Shown piece after piece: positions 52,839-61,965 of a stretch of DNA of 64,000 bases; the first letter of the stretch is position 1, and each line of letters starts with the position of its first letter. The translations under genes and the position numbers were made by a program. Under the pieces are notes generated by a model, which did not search any database, had not been told where the DNA came from, and saw only the letters and a list, made by a program, of their open reading frames with translations. Origin of the DNA: Clostridia bacterium (lineage in GTDB: Bacteria > Bacillota > Clostridia > Saccharofermentanales > Saccharofermentanaceae); NCBI GenBank assembly GCA_024403775.1, contig JAKSRE010000006.1, positions 31,619 to 95,618 on the forward strand, read 5' to 3'.

Positions 52839-53119
52839 ATGGCTTTATCTGATATTGATAAAGAGATGAGTAATCCTGTTTATCTGGAGAAGTATTTATT
52901 TGGTGTGTGTTTTGCTGTAACCCAAAACTGGATTTTAGGTTCAACTGGGCTTTTACTAAGATATTTTGCTATAAAGATTGATGATATTCAGAAAGTTGGA
53001 AAAATCTTTTCCGCTATCATAGAAAATCAGGTAATGTGAACTATCATATGCTTCGTGTATTTGATTCAGAGGAAGATTATGTTGATTTTGTATTTCGAAG
53101 TGAGAAAAAAGAAATTTAG
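52839..53119 (+). pseudogene. Frameshifted small gene remnant
   Basis: Two overlapping frames join into a protein of about 93 residues if one base is restored in the A-run at 53000-53004. Frame one reads MALSDIDKEMSNPVYLEKYLF and FAVTQNWILGSTGLLLRYF, then IKIDDIQKV. After the shift it continues LFRYHRKSGNVNYHMLRVFD and ends VFRSEKKEI at TAG 53119. The middle resembles part of the 340-residue protein at 54.0 kb (GKRYALAMSPKN then YSELDKVY), so both may share a PH-like domain. A sequencing error in the homopolymer would give the same picture. The ribosome site is poor. Confidence 0.5.
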
Positions 53120-53153
53120 CATATGACATGGTTATGAAAAGCATATCTAATAC

Positions 53154-53912
53154 TTAGAAAATGAATTCGTATAATATGCCTACGAGTTCTCTTAAGTAGT
53201 AGGAAGGGAACATAAAAAATGAGGTTTTGGATGGGCAGGCGCCATATGTAAGGCCACATTCTGAAGCGTCCATCTGAGCTCTTAGCTGATGAAAATTATT
53301 AGTAACAATGATGACGGAATCACCCAGATTAAGGTCCGTCATTATTTTTTTGCTAAATAAAAAATTCTCTTTTGTATTTGTGGATTTATCTTCCATAATG
53401 ATTCTGTCAGGACTAATTCCACGATTCACTAATTCATTAAACATGCATTGGGCTTCAGAAATTAATTCGTCTTCACCCTTGCCACCAGACACGATACATA
53501 ATAAATCAGGATTTTCTTCTAAATAAGAATAGGCCGCATTAATTCTCTCATTAAGCATGAGACTAGGCCTTCCATCTTGTACTCTGCAGCCAAGAACCAG
53601 AACAACAGGTCTTGTATCAGAATTTGTAGTTTTCTTTGTAGCCATTATTAGAAAAACAGTCTCAGTTAAAATAATAGCCAGAGCAAGTAAAATGACAATA
53701 CCTCCAATAATTTTAACAGGCTTGCTAAGCCCAAGAATGAAAGCGTTAATCTTTGGCATAAATATCACATATGAGCCTAAAATAAGGCATAAAACCACAC
53801 CCACAGCACTTCCAAGATGACGGCCTGTTCCATTAATAATGATAGTCAGAAAATTATATAAAAAGTATGCAGCAGTAAGTAATACCAGCATCCTTAAAAG
53901 CATTTTAATCAC
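53154..53912 (-). CDS. YdcF/ElyC-family membrane protein (DUF218)
   Basis: A 252-residue protein with four N-terminal membrane helices and a DUF218 domain. The domain begins VVLVLGCRVQDGRPSLML and has CIVSGGKGEDELISEAQ, DKSTNTKENFLFSK and IIVTNNFHQLRA. Related proteins act in envelope homeostasis in E. coli and vancomycin susceptibility; the reaction is not known. The start is GTG 53912 behind AAAAGGGGT, with ATTTTCGCAA at 53940-53931 just upstream. It is convergent with the frameshifted remnant. Confidence 0.85.
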   Translation of the reverse strand: MIKMLLRMLVLLTAAYFLYNFLTIIINGTGRHLGSAVGVVLCLILGSYVIFMPKINAFILGLSKPVKIIGGIVILLALAIILTETVFLIMATKKTTNSDTRPVVLVLGCRVQDGRPSLMLNERINAAYSYLEENPDLLCIVSGGKGEDELISEAQCMFNELVNRGISPDRIIMEDKSTNTKENFLFSKKIMTDLNLGDSVIIVTNNFHQLRAQMDASECGLTYGACPSKTSFFMFPSYYLRELVGILYEFIF

Positions 53913-54018
53913 ATTTACCCCTTTTCTTCTTTGCGAAAATCTTAACTTCACCATTATAACATTACTTATTTAAGTGATAAAATAAACCCAATGACAAACC
54001 AAAAGGGGATATTAATTA

Positions 54019-55041
54019 ATGCATAAACTTAACAGACTTCATCGTAAAAAGTTTTTCTGGCCAGCGGTTGCAGGTGCATTTTTCTTCTTACTTTTATCTA
54101 TAGTTTCCTGCTACTATTTTCTTGGCAAGGATTTTATGAATTTCATTACCTGTACCAAATCAGTATCTACTGTTGATATAGATAATTATAAAGAGGAACA
54201 GTTTATAAGATTTAATGCTACTTCACTTGAAGGAGTTTATGAAGTCTATCGTGAGGAAGGAGCATATTCTTACATCATGCCTTTCGAGGATAAAGATGGA
54301 AATACAAAATATATTGGTCTTTATCTGAAGGGAGATATGCTGGAAAAAGCTGACAGACTCATGGAGACTGGTAAAGGCGGTCCTATTAAGGGCTGCGGCA
54401 TGGTGTGGGATTTAAATTCCATGGAGTGTGGCTGGTTTGAAGAAACTTTGGAGATAGAGGGTATTGATTATACAAGTGATCAGATTGTTCCAAAGTTTAT
54501 CGTATATTTACCGTTATCAAGTTTTGGCGGTTTTGATTTGTTTGGTGCGCTGATTGCTCCTATAGGGTTTCTTCTAGGTGCTATTTACTTCTTTGTTGGG
54601 GCTATTAAGAGATTCAGTAACAAAGATATGATTAACTATCTTACTGAGAAAAGAATAGATCCTGAGCAGTTTGCGGAAGATGTATTAAACGGCGAAGAAT
54701 ATGCTGGTGTTATGATAGGTAAAAGATATGCACTTGCCATGTCGCCAAAAAATGTTGGAACGATAATCTATTCTGAACTAGACAAAGTATATAATGAATT
54801 CAGATGGGTTAAAGGTAATGATGCTGTAAAACGACAGGACAGAGTTGTTTTTGTTAATAAAGATAAATCATCAGCATCGGTAGTTGTTGACAGTGAATAT
54901 GCTGCTAAATCACTAATGGAGAAGATAGAGGCTTTGGTTCCTGATGTAACAAAGGAAAAAGAAGCAACTAAGCTTCAGGATGTAGAGGTACAGGATATTG
55001 ACAACTATATGGTACATTCATCAAATATTAAAAGGAGATAA
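54019..55041 (+). CDS. Membrane protein of unknown function (DUF6709-like)
   Basis: A 340-residue protein with an N-terminal membrane helix (about 14-36), an extracellular domain of about 130 residues (38-170) and a second hydrophobic pair (about 178-205). A cytoplasmic domain follows with IGKRYALAMSPKNVGTI and RQDRVVFVNKDKSS. The architecture resembles a Lachnospiraceae family I believe is DUF6709, but this is from memory and tentative. Ribosome site AAAAGGGG. It is followed after 3 bp by a DUF4250 gene, so both are one transcript. Confidence 0.5.
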   Translation: MHKLNRLHRKKFFWPAVAGAFFFLLLSIVSCYYFLGKDFMNFITCTKSVSTVDIDNYKEEQFIRFNATSLEGVYEVYREEGAYSYIMPFEDKDGNTKYIGLYLKGDMLEKADRLMETGKGGPIKGCGMVWDLNSMECGWFEETLEIEGIDYTSDQIVPKFIVYLPLSSFGGFDLFGALIAPIGFLLGAIYFFVGAIKRFSNKDMINYLTEKRIDPEQFAEDVLNGEEYAGVMIGKRYALAMSPKNVGTIIYSELDKVYNEFRWVKGNDAVKRQDRVVFVNKDKSSASVVVDSEYAAKSLMEKIEALVPDVTKEKEATKLQDVEVQDIDNYMVHSSNIKRR

Positions 55042-55044
55042 TAT

Positions 55045-55221
55045 ATGAGTATTCCAAATGATCCAGTAATGCTTTTAAGTTTTGTTAATACACAACTTCG
55101 TGATAATTATTCAAGTTTGGCGGAATTTGTACGAGCATATGATGAAGACGAAGAGACAATAATTAGTAAGCTTGAGGGTATAGGCTATACATACAATTCT
55201 GAGCAGAATCGCTTTATGTAA
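55045..55221 (+). CDS. DUF4250 small protein
   Basis: A 58-residue protein, start ATG 55045 with AAGGAGATA upstream, 3 bp after the preceding stop. The sequence follows the DUF4250 pattern: MSIPNDPVMLLSFVNTQLRD, then SLAEFVRAYDEDEET and a C-terminal IGYTYNSEQNRFM. The family is a small helix-turn-helix-like protein common in Clostridia; its function is unknown. It lies 127 bp before gpmI. Confidence 0.82.
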   Translation: MSIPNDPVMLLSFVNTQLRDNYSSLAEFVRAYDEDEETIISKLEGIGYTYNSEQNRFM

Positions 55222-55348
55222 TTTGGGCAGAAACATTTTAATAATTATCACCAAATTTGATTATAGAGATGTTATAATTTTTGAGGTCAATTATTCGAAA
55301 AGCAACTTTTCGCAAAGAATAAATTTTTATATATAAGGAGATAATAAA

Positions 55349-56944
55349 ATGAGTCAGAAACCAGTAGTTTTGATGGTACTCGATGGTTATGGTATTACAG
55401 ATGACCGTAAAGAGGGTAACGCAATTGCAGCTGCTAACACACCTAACATGGACAAGCTTATGGCTGAGTGTCCATATCAGCTCGGATATGCTTCAGGTCT
55501 CTCAGTTGGTCTTCCAGATGGCCAGATGGGTAACTCAGAGGTAGGTCACATGAATATCGGTTCAGGTAGAATTATTTACCAGGATCTTACTCTTATCACA
55601 AAGTACATTGAGGATGGCGTTTTCTTCGAGAATGAAGAGCTTTTGAGAGCTATCAACAATTGTAAGGCTAATAATTCAGATCTTCACATCTGGGGTCTTC
55701 TCTCAGATGGTGGTGTACACAGCCACATCACACACCTCTATGCAATTATCGAGATGTGTAAGAAGAATGGTCTTGAGAATGTATATGTTCATCCTTTCTT
55801 TGATGGACGTGATACACCTCCTGCATCAGGTAAGGATTACCTCCAGGCACTCGTTGACAAGATGAATGAGATTGGTGTAGGTAAGGTTGCTACAATGTCA
55901 GGCCGTTACTATGCAATGGACAGAGATAACAACTGGGATCGTATCCAGAAGGCATACGATGCATTGGTTCTTGGTGAAGGCGTTAAGGCTACAAATTGTA
56001 TCGAGGCTATGCAGGCTTCTTACGATGCTGGCGTAACAGATGAGTTCGTTCTCCCAACAGTTATCACTAACGAGGATGGCACACCAGTAGCTTCAGTTAA
56101 GCCAAATGACTCAGTTATTTTCTTTAACTTCCGTCCAGACCGTGCTCGTGAGATTACTAAGGCTTTCTGCTTCAGCGATGAGGATATTAAGGCTCAGGGC
56201 GGTGACAGCTCTGACAATAAGTCAATCGCTTCATTGAAGAGAGCAAACGGCTTTATGCCTTTGACATACGTTTGTTTCAAGGATTACGACGAGACAATCG
56301 GTAACAAGTACATCGCATTTAAGAAGGTTGAGATTACAAATACTCTTGGTGAGTACTTGGCAGCTAAGGGACTTCGTCAGCTCCGTCTTGCTGAGACTGA
56401 GAAGTATGCTCACGTTACATTCTTCTTTAACGGTGGTATCGAGGAGCCAAACAATGGTGAGGACAGAACTCTTGTAAATTCACCTAAGGTTGCTACATAT
56501 GATCTCCAGCCAGAGATGAGTGCTCCAGAAGTATCTGAGAAGTTGGATGCTGCTATCACATCTGGTGATTACGATGTAATCATCATCAACTTTGCTAACC
56601 CAGACATGGTTGGTCATACTGGTGTTATCGAAGCTGCTATAAAGGCTGTTGAGCGTGTTGATGCTTGTGTTGGTGCTGCTGTAGAGGCAACAAAGAAGAT
56701 GGACGGTGTTCTCTTCATTTGTGCTGACCACGGTAATGCAGAGCAGATGATTAACTATGAGACAGGTAATCCACATACAGCTCATACAACTAACCCTGTT
56801 CCATTCATCCTTTATAACTATGATGATGCTTATACTCTTGCTGAGGGCGGAAGACTTTGCGATATCGCTCCTACACTTCTTGAGATCATGGGTCTTGAGC
56901 AGCCAGCAGAGATGACAGGTAAGTCACTTCTTGTTAAGAAGTAA
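55349..56944 (+). CDS. gpmI: 2,3-bisphosphoglycerate-independent phosphoglycerate mutase
   Basis: Interconverts 3- and 2-phosphoglycerate in glycolysis, using two manganese ions. The 531-residue protein has the N-terminal metal motif VLMVLDGYG and the phosphoserine in MGNSEVGHMNIG (about residue 62-66). The next motifs are VYVHPFFDGRDTPP, SGRYYAMDRDNNW and FNFRPDRAREI. The C-terminal metal motifs are NFANPDMVGHTG, FICADHGNAEQM and HTAHTTNPVPFI. Ribosome site AAGGAG. A TATAAT -10 box is at 55273-55278, and CGAAAAG / CTTTTCG forms a small hairpin in the 5' UTR (55296-55312). Terminator at 56974. Confidence 0.97.
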   Translation: MSQKPVVLMVLDGYGITDDRKEGNAIAAANTPNMDKLMAECPYQLGYASGLSVGLPDGQMGNSEVGHMNIGSGRIIYQDLTLITKYIEDGVFFENEELLRAINNCKANNSDLHIWGLLSDGGVHSHITHLYAIIEMCKKNGLENVYVHPFFDGRDTPPASGKDYLQALVDKMNEIGVGKVATMSGRYYAMDRDNNWDRIQKAYDALVLGEGVKATNCIEAMQASYDAGVTDEFVLPTVITNEDGTPVASVKPNDSVIFFNFRPDRAREITKAFCFSDEDIKAQGGDSSDNKSIASLKRANGFMPLTYVCFKDYDETIGNKYIAFKKVEITNTLGEYLAAKGLRQLRLAETEKYAHVTFFFNGGIEEPNNGEDRTLVNSPKVATYDLQPEMSAPEVSEKLDAAITSGDYDVIIINFANPDMVGHTGVIEAAIKAVERVDACVGAAVEATKKMDGVLFICADHGNAEQMINYETGNPHTAHTTNPVPFILYNYDDAYTLAEGGRLCDIAPTLLEIMGLEQPAEMTGKSLLVKK

Positions 56945-56973
56945 TCTATTAGAATTAGATATTAAAAAATAAT

Positions 56974-57023
56974 GAGACCGTCTTAATAGTGATTTATGAA
57001 TTACTATTAAGATGGTTTCTTTT
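56974..57023 (+). terminator. Terminator of gpmI
   Basis: GAGACCGTCTTAATAGT faces its complement with G-T pairs around an 11-12-nt loop, followed by TTTTTA. Confidence 0.85.
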
Positions 57024-57134
57024 TATGTCTATAGAATTCGATGAGATTAGTGCCTAACTAATAATTTTGGGATATAATTACGAAGATACTATTTATTCTT
57101 TTAACTTGAATTTAAGGCATTACAGGAGCGAGAA

Positions 57135-58316
57135 TTGGATACTTCAAAGAATTACAAAAAGACGCAGCTGGCATGTTATCTGGCATTTGTGACTCAGGCT
57201 ATCTGTGCAAATTTTGTTCCACTTCTGTTTATAACTTTCCATAATATATATGATGTATCATTTGGAAGGCTTGCGCTGATATCTACATGTTTCTTTGTAA
57301 CTCAGCTGGTAGTTGATTTTGCCTGCACAGGAATAGTTGATAGGTTTGGCTATAGAATATGCGTTATTGCAGCGCAGGTGACTTCGGCACTAGGTCTTGC
57401 AGGGCTGGCCTTTATTCCTGAGTTGTGTCCGTCTCCTTATATGGGAATATTAATCTGTGTTGTTATCTACGCTATTGGAAGCGGATTAACGGAAGTTCTT
57501 GGAAGTCCTATTATTGAAGCGTGTCCTTTTGAGAATAAGGAAGCCATGATGAGTCTTCTTCATTCATTTTACTGCTGGGGTTCAGTAGCAGTTATTCTTG
57601 GTTCGACTGCCTTTTTTGCCATATTTGGAATTGAGAACTGGAAGATTATGGCCCTGATCTGGGCGATTGTGCCACTATATAATATCTGTAATTTTATTAC
57701 CTGCCCGATTGAACCTCTGGTCGAAGAGGGAAAGAGCATGACTATGGTTCAGCTTTTTAGGACAAAGGCGTTCTGGATTTTTATTATCCTTATGGTGTGT
57801 GCTGGGTCTTCAGAGATTTCTATGGCACAGTGGGCTTCAGCTTTTGCAGAATCTGCACTTCATGTATCAAAGTCGGTTGGAGATCTTATGGGACCTTGCG
57901 GTTTTGCAATATGCATGGGTGTAAGCCGACTTCTTTACGGTAAGTTCGGTGAACGGGTGGATCTTACAGTTTTTATGATGGCATCAGGTATTATGTGCCT
58001 TCTATGCTATTTGACGGCTGGTCTTGCAGGTATTCCATTATTAGGATTAATTGGCTGTGCTCTTTGTGGCTTCTCAGTTGGCATCATGTGGCCTGGATCA
58101 ATAAGTATCTCTTCTCATATACTTCCTACAGGTGGAACTAATTTGTTCGCGTTTCTTGCACTGGCAGGAGATATGGGTGGCGCCATTGGACCTTATATAG
58201 TTGGAAGCGTCTCACAATCGATGAATAATAATTTGCAGGCGGGTGTACTTGCCGGAATAGGTTTTCCAATAGTACTTGTGATTGCTGTAGTTTATATACG
58301 TAAGAAATTTAAATAA
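57135..58316 (+). CDS. Major facilitator superfamily permease
   Basis: A 393-residue transporter with 12 predicted membrane helices, start TTG 57135 behind CAGGAG. The loop between helices 2 and 3 has GIVDRFGYRICV, a form of the MFS motif A, and the second half repeats it weakly (SRLLYGKFGERVD). The pattern is similar to FucP-like or NNP-like sugar permeases, but no substrate can be assigned. It stands alone, convergent with the Rrf2 gene across a shared terminator. Confidence 0.83.
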   Translation: MDTSKNYKKTQLACYLAFVTQAICANFVPLLFITFHNIYDVSFGRLALISTCFFVTQLVVDFACTGIVDRFGYRICVIAAQVTSALGLAGLAFIPELCPSPYMGILICVVIYAIGSGLTEVLGSPIIEACPFENKEAMMSLLHSFYCWGSVAVILGSTAFFAIFGIENWKIMALIWAIVPLYNICNFITCPIEPLVEEGKSMTMVQLFRTKAFWIFIILMVCAGSSEISMAQWASAFAESALHVSKSVGDLMGPCGFAICMGVSRLLYGKFGERVDLTVFMMASGIMCLLCYLTAGLAGIPLLGLIGCALCGFSVGIMWPGSISISSHILPTGGTNLFAFLALAGDMGGAIGPYIVGSVSQSMNNNLQAGVLAGIGFPIVLVIAVVYIRKKFK

Positions 58317-58323
58317 ATACAAG

Positions 58324-58369
58324 AAGGCTGCCTTAGACCATTTTTATTTTTTTGGTTCAAGGCAGCCTT
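58324..58369. terminator. Bidirectional terminator between MFS and Rrf2 genes
   Basis: AAGGCTGCCTT / AAGGCAGCCTT perfect stem with a T-rich loop, between two convergent genes, with T residues on the plus side and a weaker tail on the minus side. Confidence 0.7.
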
Positions 58370-58406
58370 TAAATTTGTCGTTTAAGTAAAAGATGAAGAA
58401 AAAACT

Positions 58407-58817
58407 CTAAAATTTATCTCCGCTTATTAAATCAGCGATTGTAATATCATCAAAAAAGTCATTAACCATCTTATTAAAGTTAATCCACATTGGAAGAGTC
58501 TTACAATTCTTCTCGCGAGGACAGACATCTGCGTTGTCCATGAGGCAGGCAACAGGGGCAAGAGATATCTCTGTCTTTCTTAAAATCTCGCCAATAGTAT
58601 ATTCTTCTGGCTTACGTAATAACTGGTAGCCACCGCCTTTACCACTTGAGCCTTTAACCATTTTCGCTGTGACAAGAAGCCTAACTACGCTCTCTAAGTA
58701 CTTTTTTGATATATCCTGTCTCTCTGCAATAGAGTCTAATGTAACTGGAGTTCCAGAAGGCTGTTCTGCCATATCCAGTAAAAGTCTTATTGCATATCTT
58801 CCTTTTGTTGAAATCAT
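58407..58817 (-). CDS. Rrf2-family transcriptional regulator
   Basis: A 136-residue winged-helix regulator. The family start is MISTKGRYAIRLLLDMAEQ, the recognition helix region is SIAERQDISKKYLESVV, and the wing contains GSSGKGGGYQL. Three cysteines, in PVACLMDNADVCPREKNC (spacings of seven and five residues), correspond to the iron-sulphur ligands of IscR-type members, so it probably senses Fe-S or redox state. No isc or suf genes are adjacent. Ribosome site AGGAGG. Confidence 0.9.
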   Translation of the reverse strand: MISTKGRYAIRLLLDMAEQPSGTPVTLDSIAERQDISKKYLESVVRLLVTAKMVKGSSGKGGGYQLLRKPEEYTIGEILRKTEISLAPVACLMDNADVCPREKNCKTLPMWINFNKMVNDFFDDITIADLISGDKF

Positions 58818-58939
58818 ACTATTATCCTCCTAAAAGGTATTCTACATTTATTGATTTGCCAAATCAATAAAAATATATTTACCAACCTATGGGAGTGAAT
58901 AGGCACTTATATGAGGCTTATGGCTGAAGGCAAGGCTTC

Positions 58940-59395
58940 TTAGGCAATCTTATAACCATCATAATATGTATCAAAATACAAATAGTTAGCATAGCCTTCA
59001 TCGTTTCTTGAAGAAGTAAGGCGGGTTCCTAATCTGTCTATAACAAGAATTGTTTTTCCATCTATTACTTCGCTATGGTAATCATAATCGTAAATGTAAT
59101 AAGGTGTTGTGAGCTCTATTACTGTAAAATCCTTGTTAGCTGGAATTTGCATGTTGTTTTTTGTATTTTCACCATAATAAGCATAAACAGTATTTTCATC
59201 AGTTACTACACCGAAAGCAGGATCAACCATATGTACACAGTCTTTAAGGTTCCAGGTATTATCTTCTGCAACATGTGAATCAAATACTACGCTTATATCT
59301 TTGCTGTTAATTTTCTTAAATGGAGTAATATAAAGCGCCAAAAGTGTGAGAGATAACATTGTAATAGCTGTGCCTTTGATAAATTTCTTGTTCAT
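58940..59395 (-). CDS. Exported protein of unknown function
   Basis: A 151-residue protein with an N-terminal signal or anchor (MNKKFIKGTAITMLSLTLLAL) and a small acidic, Tyr-rich outside domain. That domain has two cores, VTDENTVYAYYGE and TTPYYIYDYDYHSE, and ends in YFDTYYDGYKIA. No family recognised and no catalytic motif seen. Ribosome site AAGGAG. Flanked by an Rrf2 gene and purF on the same strand with separate terminators, so it is likely monocistronic. Confidence 0.6.
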   Translation of the reverse strand: MNKKFIKGTAITMLSLTLLALYITPFKKINSKDISVVFDSHVAEDNTWNLKDCVHMVDPAFGVVTDENTVYAYYGENTKNNMQIPANKDFTVIELTTPYYIYDYDYHSEVIDGKTILVIDRLGTRLTSSRNDEGYANYLYFDTYYDGYKIA

Positions 59396-59503
59396 ATAAA
59401 AATCTCCTTTTGTTTTGTCTTATATCTGTTAAACAATTCAAAAAAGGATTCGTTACAAGTTTTTTGTATGGAATTTTTTAATAAGGTTTGAGATGTATTT
59501 TTA

Positions 59504-59545
59504 AATAAAAAACTGTCCTAGAACCAGAAAAGCTCTAAGACAGTT
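59504..59545 (-). terminator. Terminator of the purF-like gene
   Basis: AACTGTC / GACAGTT outer stem continuing through TAGA / TCTA, followed on the minus strand by TTTTTTATTTAAAAAT. Confidence 0.85.
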
Positions 59546-59588
59546 CATTTGTTTTTTATTATGTTGTGCCCAATTCGAAGGCGATATA

Positions 59589-60995
59589 TTACTCTCGGCC
59601 GTTCCAGCAGTAAGTACAGAGCTTACAAGCTTCAAGTCCTGTAGCCTCAAGCATATCGTCAAGACGAGCAAACTGAAGAGTTGTGAAGTTGAGTTCCTTA
59701 CAGATCTCGCCAACCATTCTCTTATATCTCTCTGTCTCTGGATCAGCATATTCAGCCAAAATCTCATCAGTAACATTACCATTCTCAAGTCTCTCGATTA
59801 CACGACGAGCGATAAGATCCATCTCTGACTTAGAACGTGAGAAATTCAAATACTTACAACCAAAGAGAAGTGGTGGACAAGCAGGTCTGATATGAACTTC
59901 CTTAGCACCGCTCTCGTAGAGATACTCAGTTGTCTCACGAAGCTGTGTACCACGAACGATTGAGTCATCGATAAGGAGGATGCTCTTATCAACAATGAGA
60001 TCATCTACAGCGATGAGCTTCATCTTGGCAATGAGATTTCTCTTGCTCTGCATTGTTGGCATGAATGAACGTGGCCATGTTGGTGTGTATTTGATGAATG
60101 GTCTTGAGAAAGGAACACCTGACTCATTAGCATAACCTACAGCATGAGCTGTACCTGAATCTGGAACACCTGCAACGATATCTGGCTTAACAGTGTCTCT
60201 CTTTGCCATTGCCATACCGTTATTAACACGCATCTGCTCAACAGAAATGCCTTCGTAACTACTACATGGATAACCGTAATATACCCAGAGGAATGTACAA
60301 ATCTTCATCTTGTCGCCTGGGTTAGCAAGAGTAATGCAGTTCTTCTCAGTGATAACACTAATCTCACCAGGTCCAAGTTCCTTATATGGCTTGTAACCAA
60401 GGTTCTTAAATGCAAAATTCTCAAAAGAAACGCAGAAACCTTCTGCCTTCTTACCAATAACAACAGGAGTTCTTCCCAGCTTGTCACGTGCACAGTAAAT
60501 ACCAGCGCCGTTCAAAAGGAGAAGTGACATTGATCCGTCAACGATATCCTGAACATATTTGATACCGTCGATAAGGTTTGCCTTAGTGTTAATGAGTGCA
60601 GCTACGAGCTCAGTTGCATTAACTTCACCAGAACTCATTTCCTGGAAATGAACGAAACCAGCCTTAAAAAGCTCATCGAGAATCTCATCCACATTGTTAA
60701 TCTTACCAACTGTTGTAAGAGCATATGAACCATGATGTGAACGAATGATGAGTGGCTGTGCCTCGTAGTCGGAAATACAGCCAATACCGTAGTTACCCTT
60801 CATCTCCATGATATCTTTATCGAATTTTGTTCGAAAAGGGGCATTCTCAATATTGTGAATAGCTCTCTGAAATCCATTAGGACCATAAATTGTCATACCG
60901 CCACGTCTTGTTCCAAGATGTGAATGGTAGTCAATACCAAAAAATAAATCAAAAACGCAATCTTCGCTTGATGTAACACCAAAAAAACCGCCCAT
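59589..60995 (-). CDS. PurF-like phosphoribosyltransferase lacking the N-terminal glutaminase cysteine
   Basis: A 468-residue homologue of amidophosphoribosyltransferase, the first enzyme of purine synthesis. The N-terminal Ntn-hydrolase region is present (MGGFFGV, DYHSHLGTRRGG, RSHHGSYALTTVG), but the catalytic Cys of the normal MCGI start is replaced: residues 1-7 are MGGFFGV. The phosphoribosyltransferase half keeps the PRPP motif ILLIDDSIVRGTQL, VAGVPDSGTAHAVGYA, and a C-terminal Cys group, CKLCTYC, which may bind an Fe-S cluster. It should not hydrolyse glutamine and might use ammonia or have another role. It could also be a second PurF. Ribosome site GAGGTG, no purine riboswitch seen upstream. 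Confidence 0.85.
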   Translation of the reverse strand: MGGFFGVTSSEDCVFDLFFGIDYHSHLGTRRGGMTIYGPNGFQRAIHNIENAPFRTKFDKDIMEMKGNYGIGCISDYEAQPLIIRSHHGSYALTTVGKINNVDEILDELFKAGFVHFQEMSSGEVNATELVAALINTKANLIDGIKYVQDIVDGSMSLLLLNGAGIYCARDKLGRTPVVIGKKAEGFCVSFENFAFKNLGYKPYKELGPGEISVITEKNCITLANPGDKMKICTFLWVYYGYPCSSYEGISVEQMRVNNGMAMAKRDTVKPDIVAGVPDSGTAHAVGYANESGVPFSRPFIKYTPTWPRSFMPTMQSKRNLIAKMKLIAVDDLIVDKSILLIDDSIVRGTQLRETTEYLYESGAKEVHIRPACPPLLFGCKYLNFSRSKSEMDLIARRVIERLENGNVTDEILAEYADPETERYKRMVGEICKELNFTTLQFARLDDMLEATGLEACKLCTYCWNGRE

Positions 60996-61197
60996 AAAGC
61001 ACCTCGCTATTTAAAGACTATTAATACATTATGTATTTTAATAGTAAAACCTCGCTATAACAATCAGAACTACAATAAGAAATTGAAAAAATACAAAAAA
61101 AGTTTTGAACAATATTTTGGGCGAGTTGCTCAAAAAAGTTATTGTGTAGTGTATAGTAAATGGTGTATGTAGTGATAGATTTCAAAGGAGAAAGATT

Positions 61198-61953
61198 ATG
61201 GAAGATGAAGAGAGAAATAATAGTTTGTTTAAAACTGTGATTGCTGTCTTATGGGCGGTGGTTTCCATAGGACTGCTTATTGTTTTCTCAAACATGGGGC
61301 AGATGGGCCTTTCCCTGATATGCTTAGGTCAGTTCTTTTTGGTATTTGGCTGTGCCATCACTTATAAATTAAAGAAAGATTACGATGCGATTAATGAATA
61401 TGTCCGTGAGAATGCTCCTCCCAAACTAATGACTCCAACTACTATGATTTGTATTATTTTTGATTATGTTGGATTGGTTCTCTTCGTAACTGGGTGTGTG
61501 CTTCAGTTCGGATCTAATAATACAAAAAATCAATCAGAAAAGTTATTAGTTATAGCAGCTTTACTTCTGTTTGTTATGGTTGGGGTGTGCTTTCTCCTGA
61601 TTCGTGTTCCTAAAATGATTTATGCCCATAAGCATATGACTGAAGAAGTTGAAGCAAGGGTTGTAAGTGTTTATGCGGATTATAGCTATGACGCTGATGG
61701 CGTAAGTACAATCTACTATTCGCCAGTGTGGGAGTACACATATAACGGGAAGAAATACGTTCAAAGACATCCAGTCGGATCAGGTAGCTGCAAGTATCAT
61801 ATGGGCGATATCGGTAAAATCAAAATTAATCCAGACCAGCCTGACCAGATTCATCCCGGACATTGGGGTATTTTGATAACGGGAATTATAGCTTTTAATT
61901 TTATAGTGATGCCGCTTTGGGTATTGGTAATGATGCTTCTGAATAATTGGTGA
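61198..61953 (+). CDS. DUF3592 membrane protein
   Basis: A 251-residue membrane protein. Four or five hydrophobic helices flank a DUF3592 domain (about 155-222): EARVVSVYADYSYDADG, YSPVWEYTYNGKKYV and a late MGDIGKIKINPDQPDQIH. The final helix ends the protein. DUF3592 domains are small extracytoplasmic beta folds without known function. Ribosome site AAAGGAG. The next gene starts 12 bp downstream, so they form an operon. Confidence 0.8.
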   Translation: MEDEERNNSLFKTVIAVLWAVVSIGLLIVFSNMGQMGLSLICLGQFFLVFGCAITYKLKKDYDAINEYVRENAPPKLMTPTTMICIIFDYVGLVLFVTGCVLQFGSNNTKNQSEKLLVIAALLLFVMVGVCFLLIRVPKMIYAHKHMTEEVEARVVSVYADYSYDADGVSTIYYSPVWEYTYNGKKYVQRHPVGSGSCKYHMGDIGKIKINPDQPDQIHPGHWGILITGIIAFNFIVMPLWVLVMMLLNNW

Positions 61954-61965
61954 GGAGAGAGCGTC

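Noticed and set aside
52839..53119. Programmed -1 frameshift at the A-run
   Set aside because: The bases around 53000-53007 do not form the usual X-XXY-YYZ slippery heptamer, and no downstream stimulator is evident; a deletion is simpler.
60996..61197. Purine riboswitch upstream of the PurF homologue
   Set aside because: The upstream region shows no purine-riboswitch core and no terminator before the gene.
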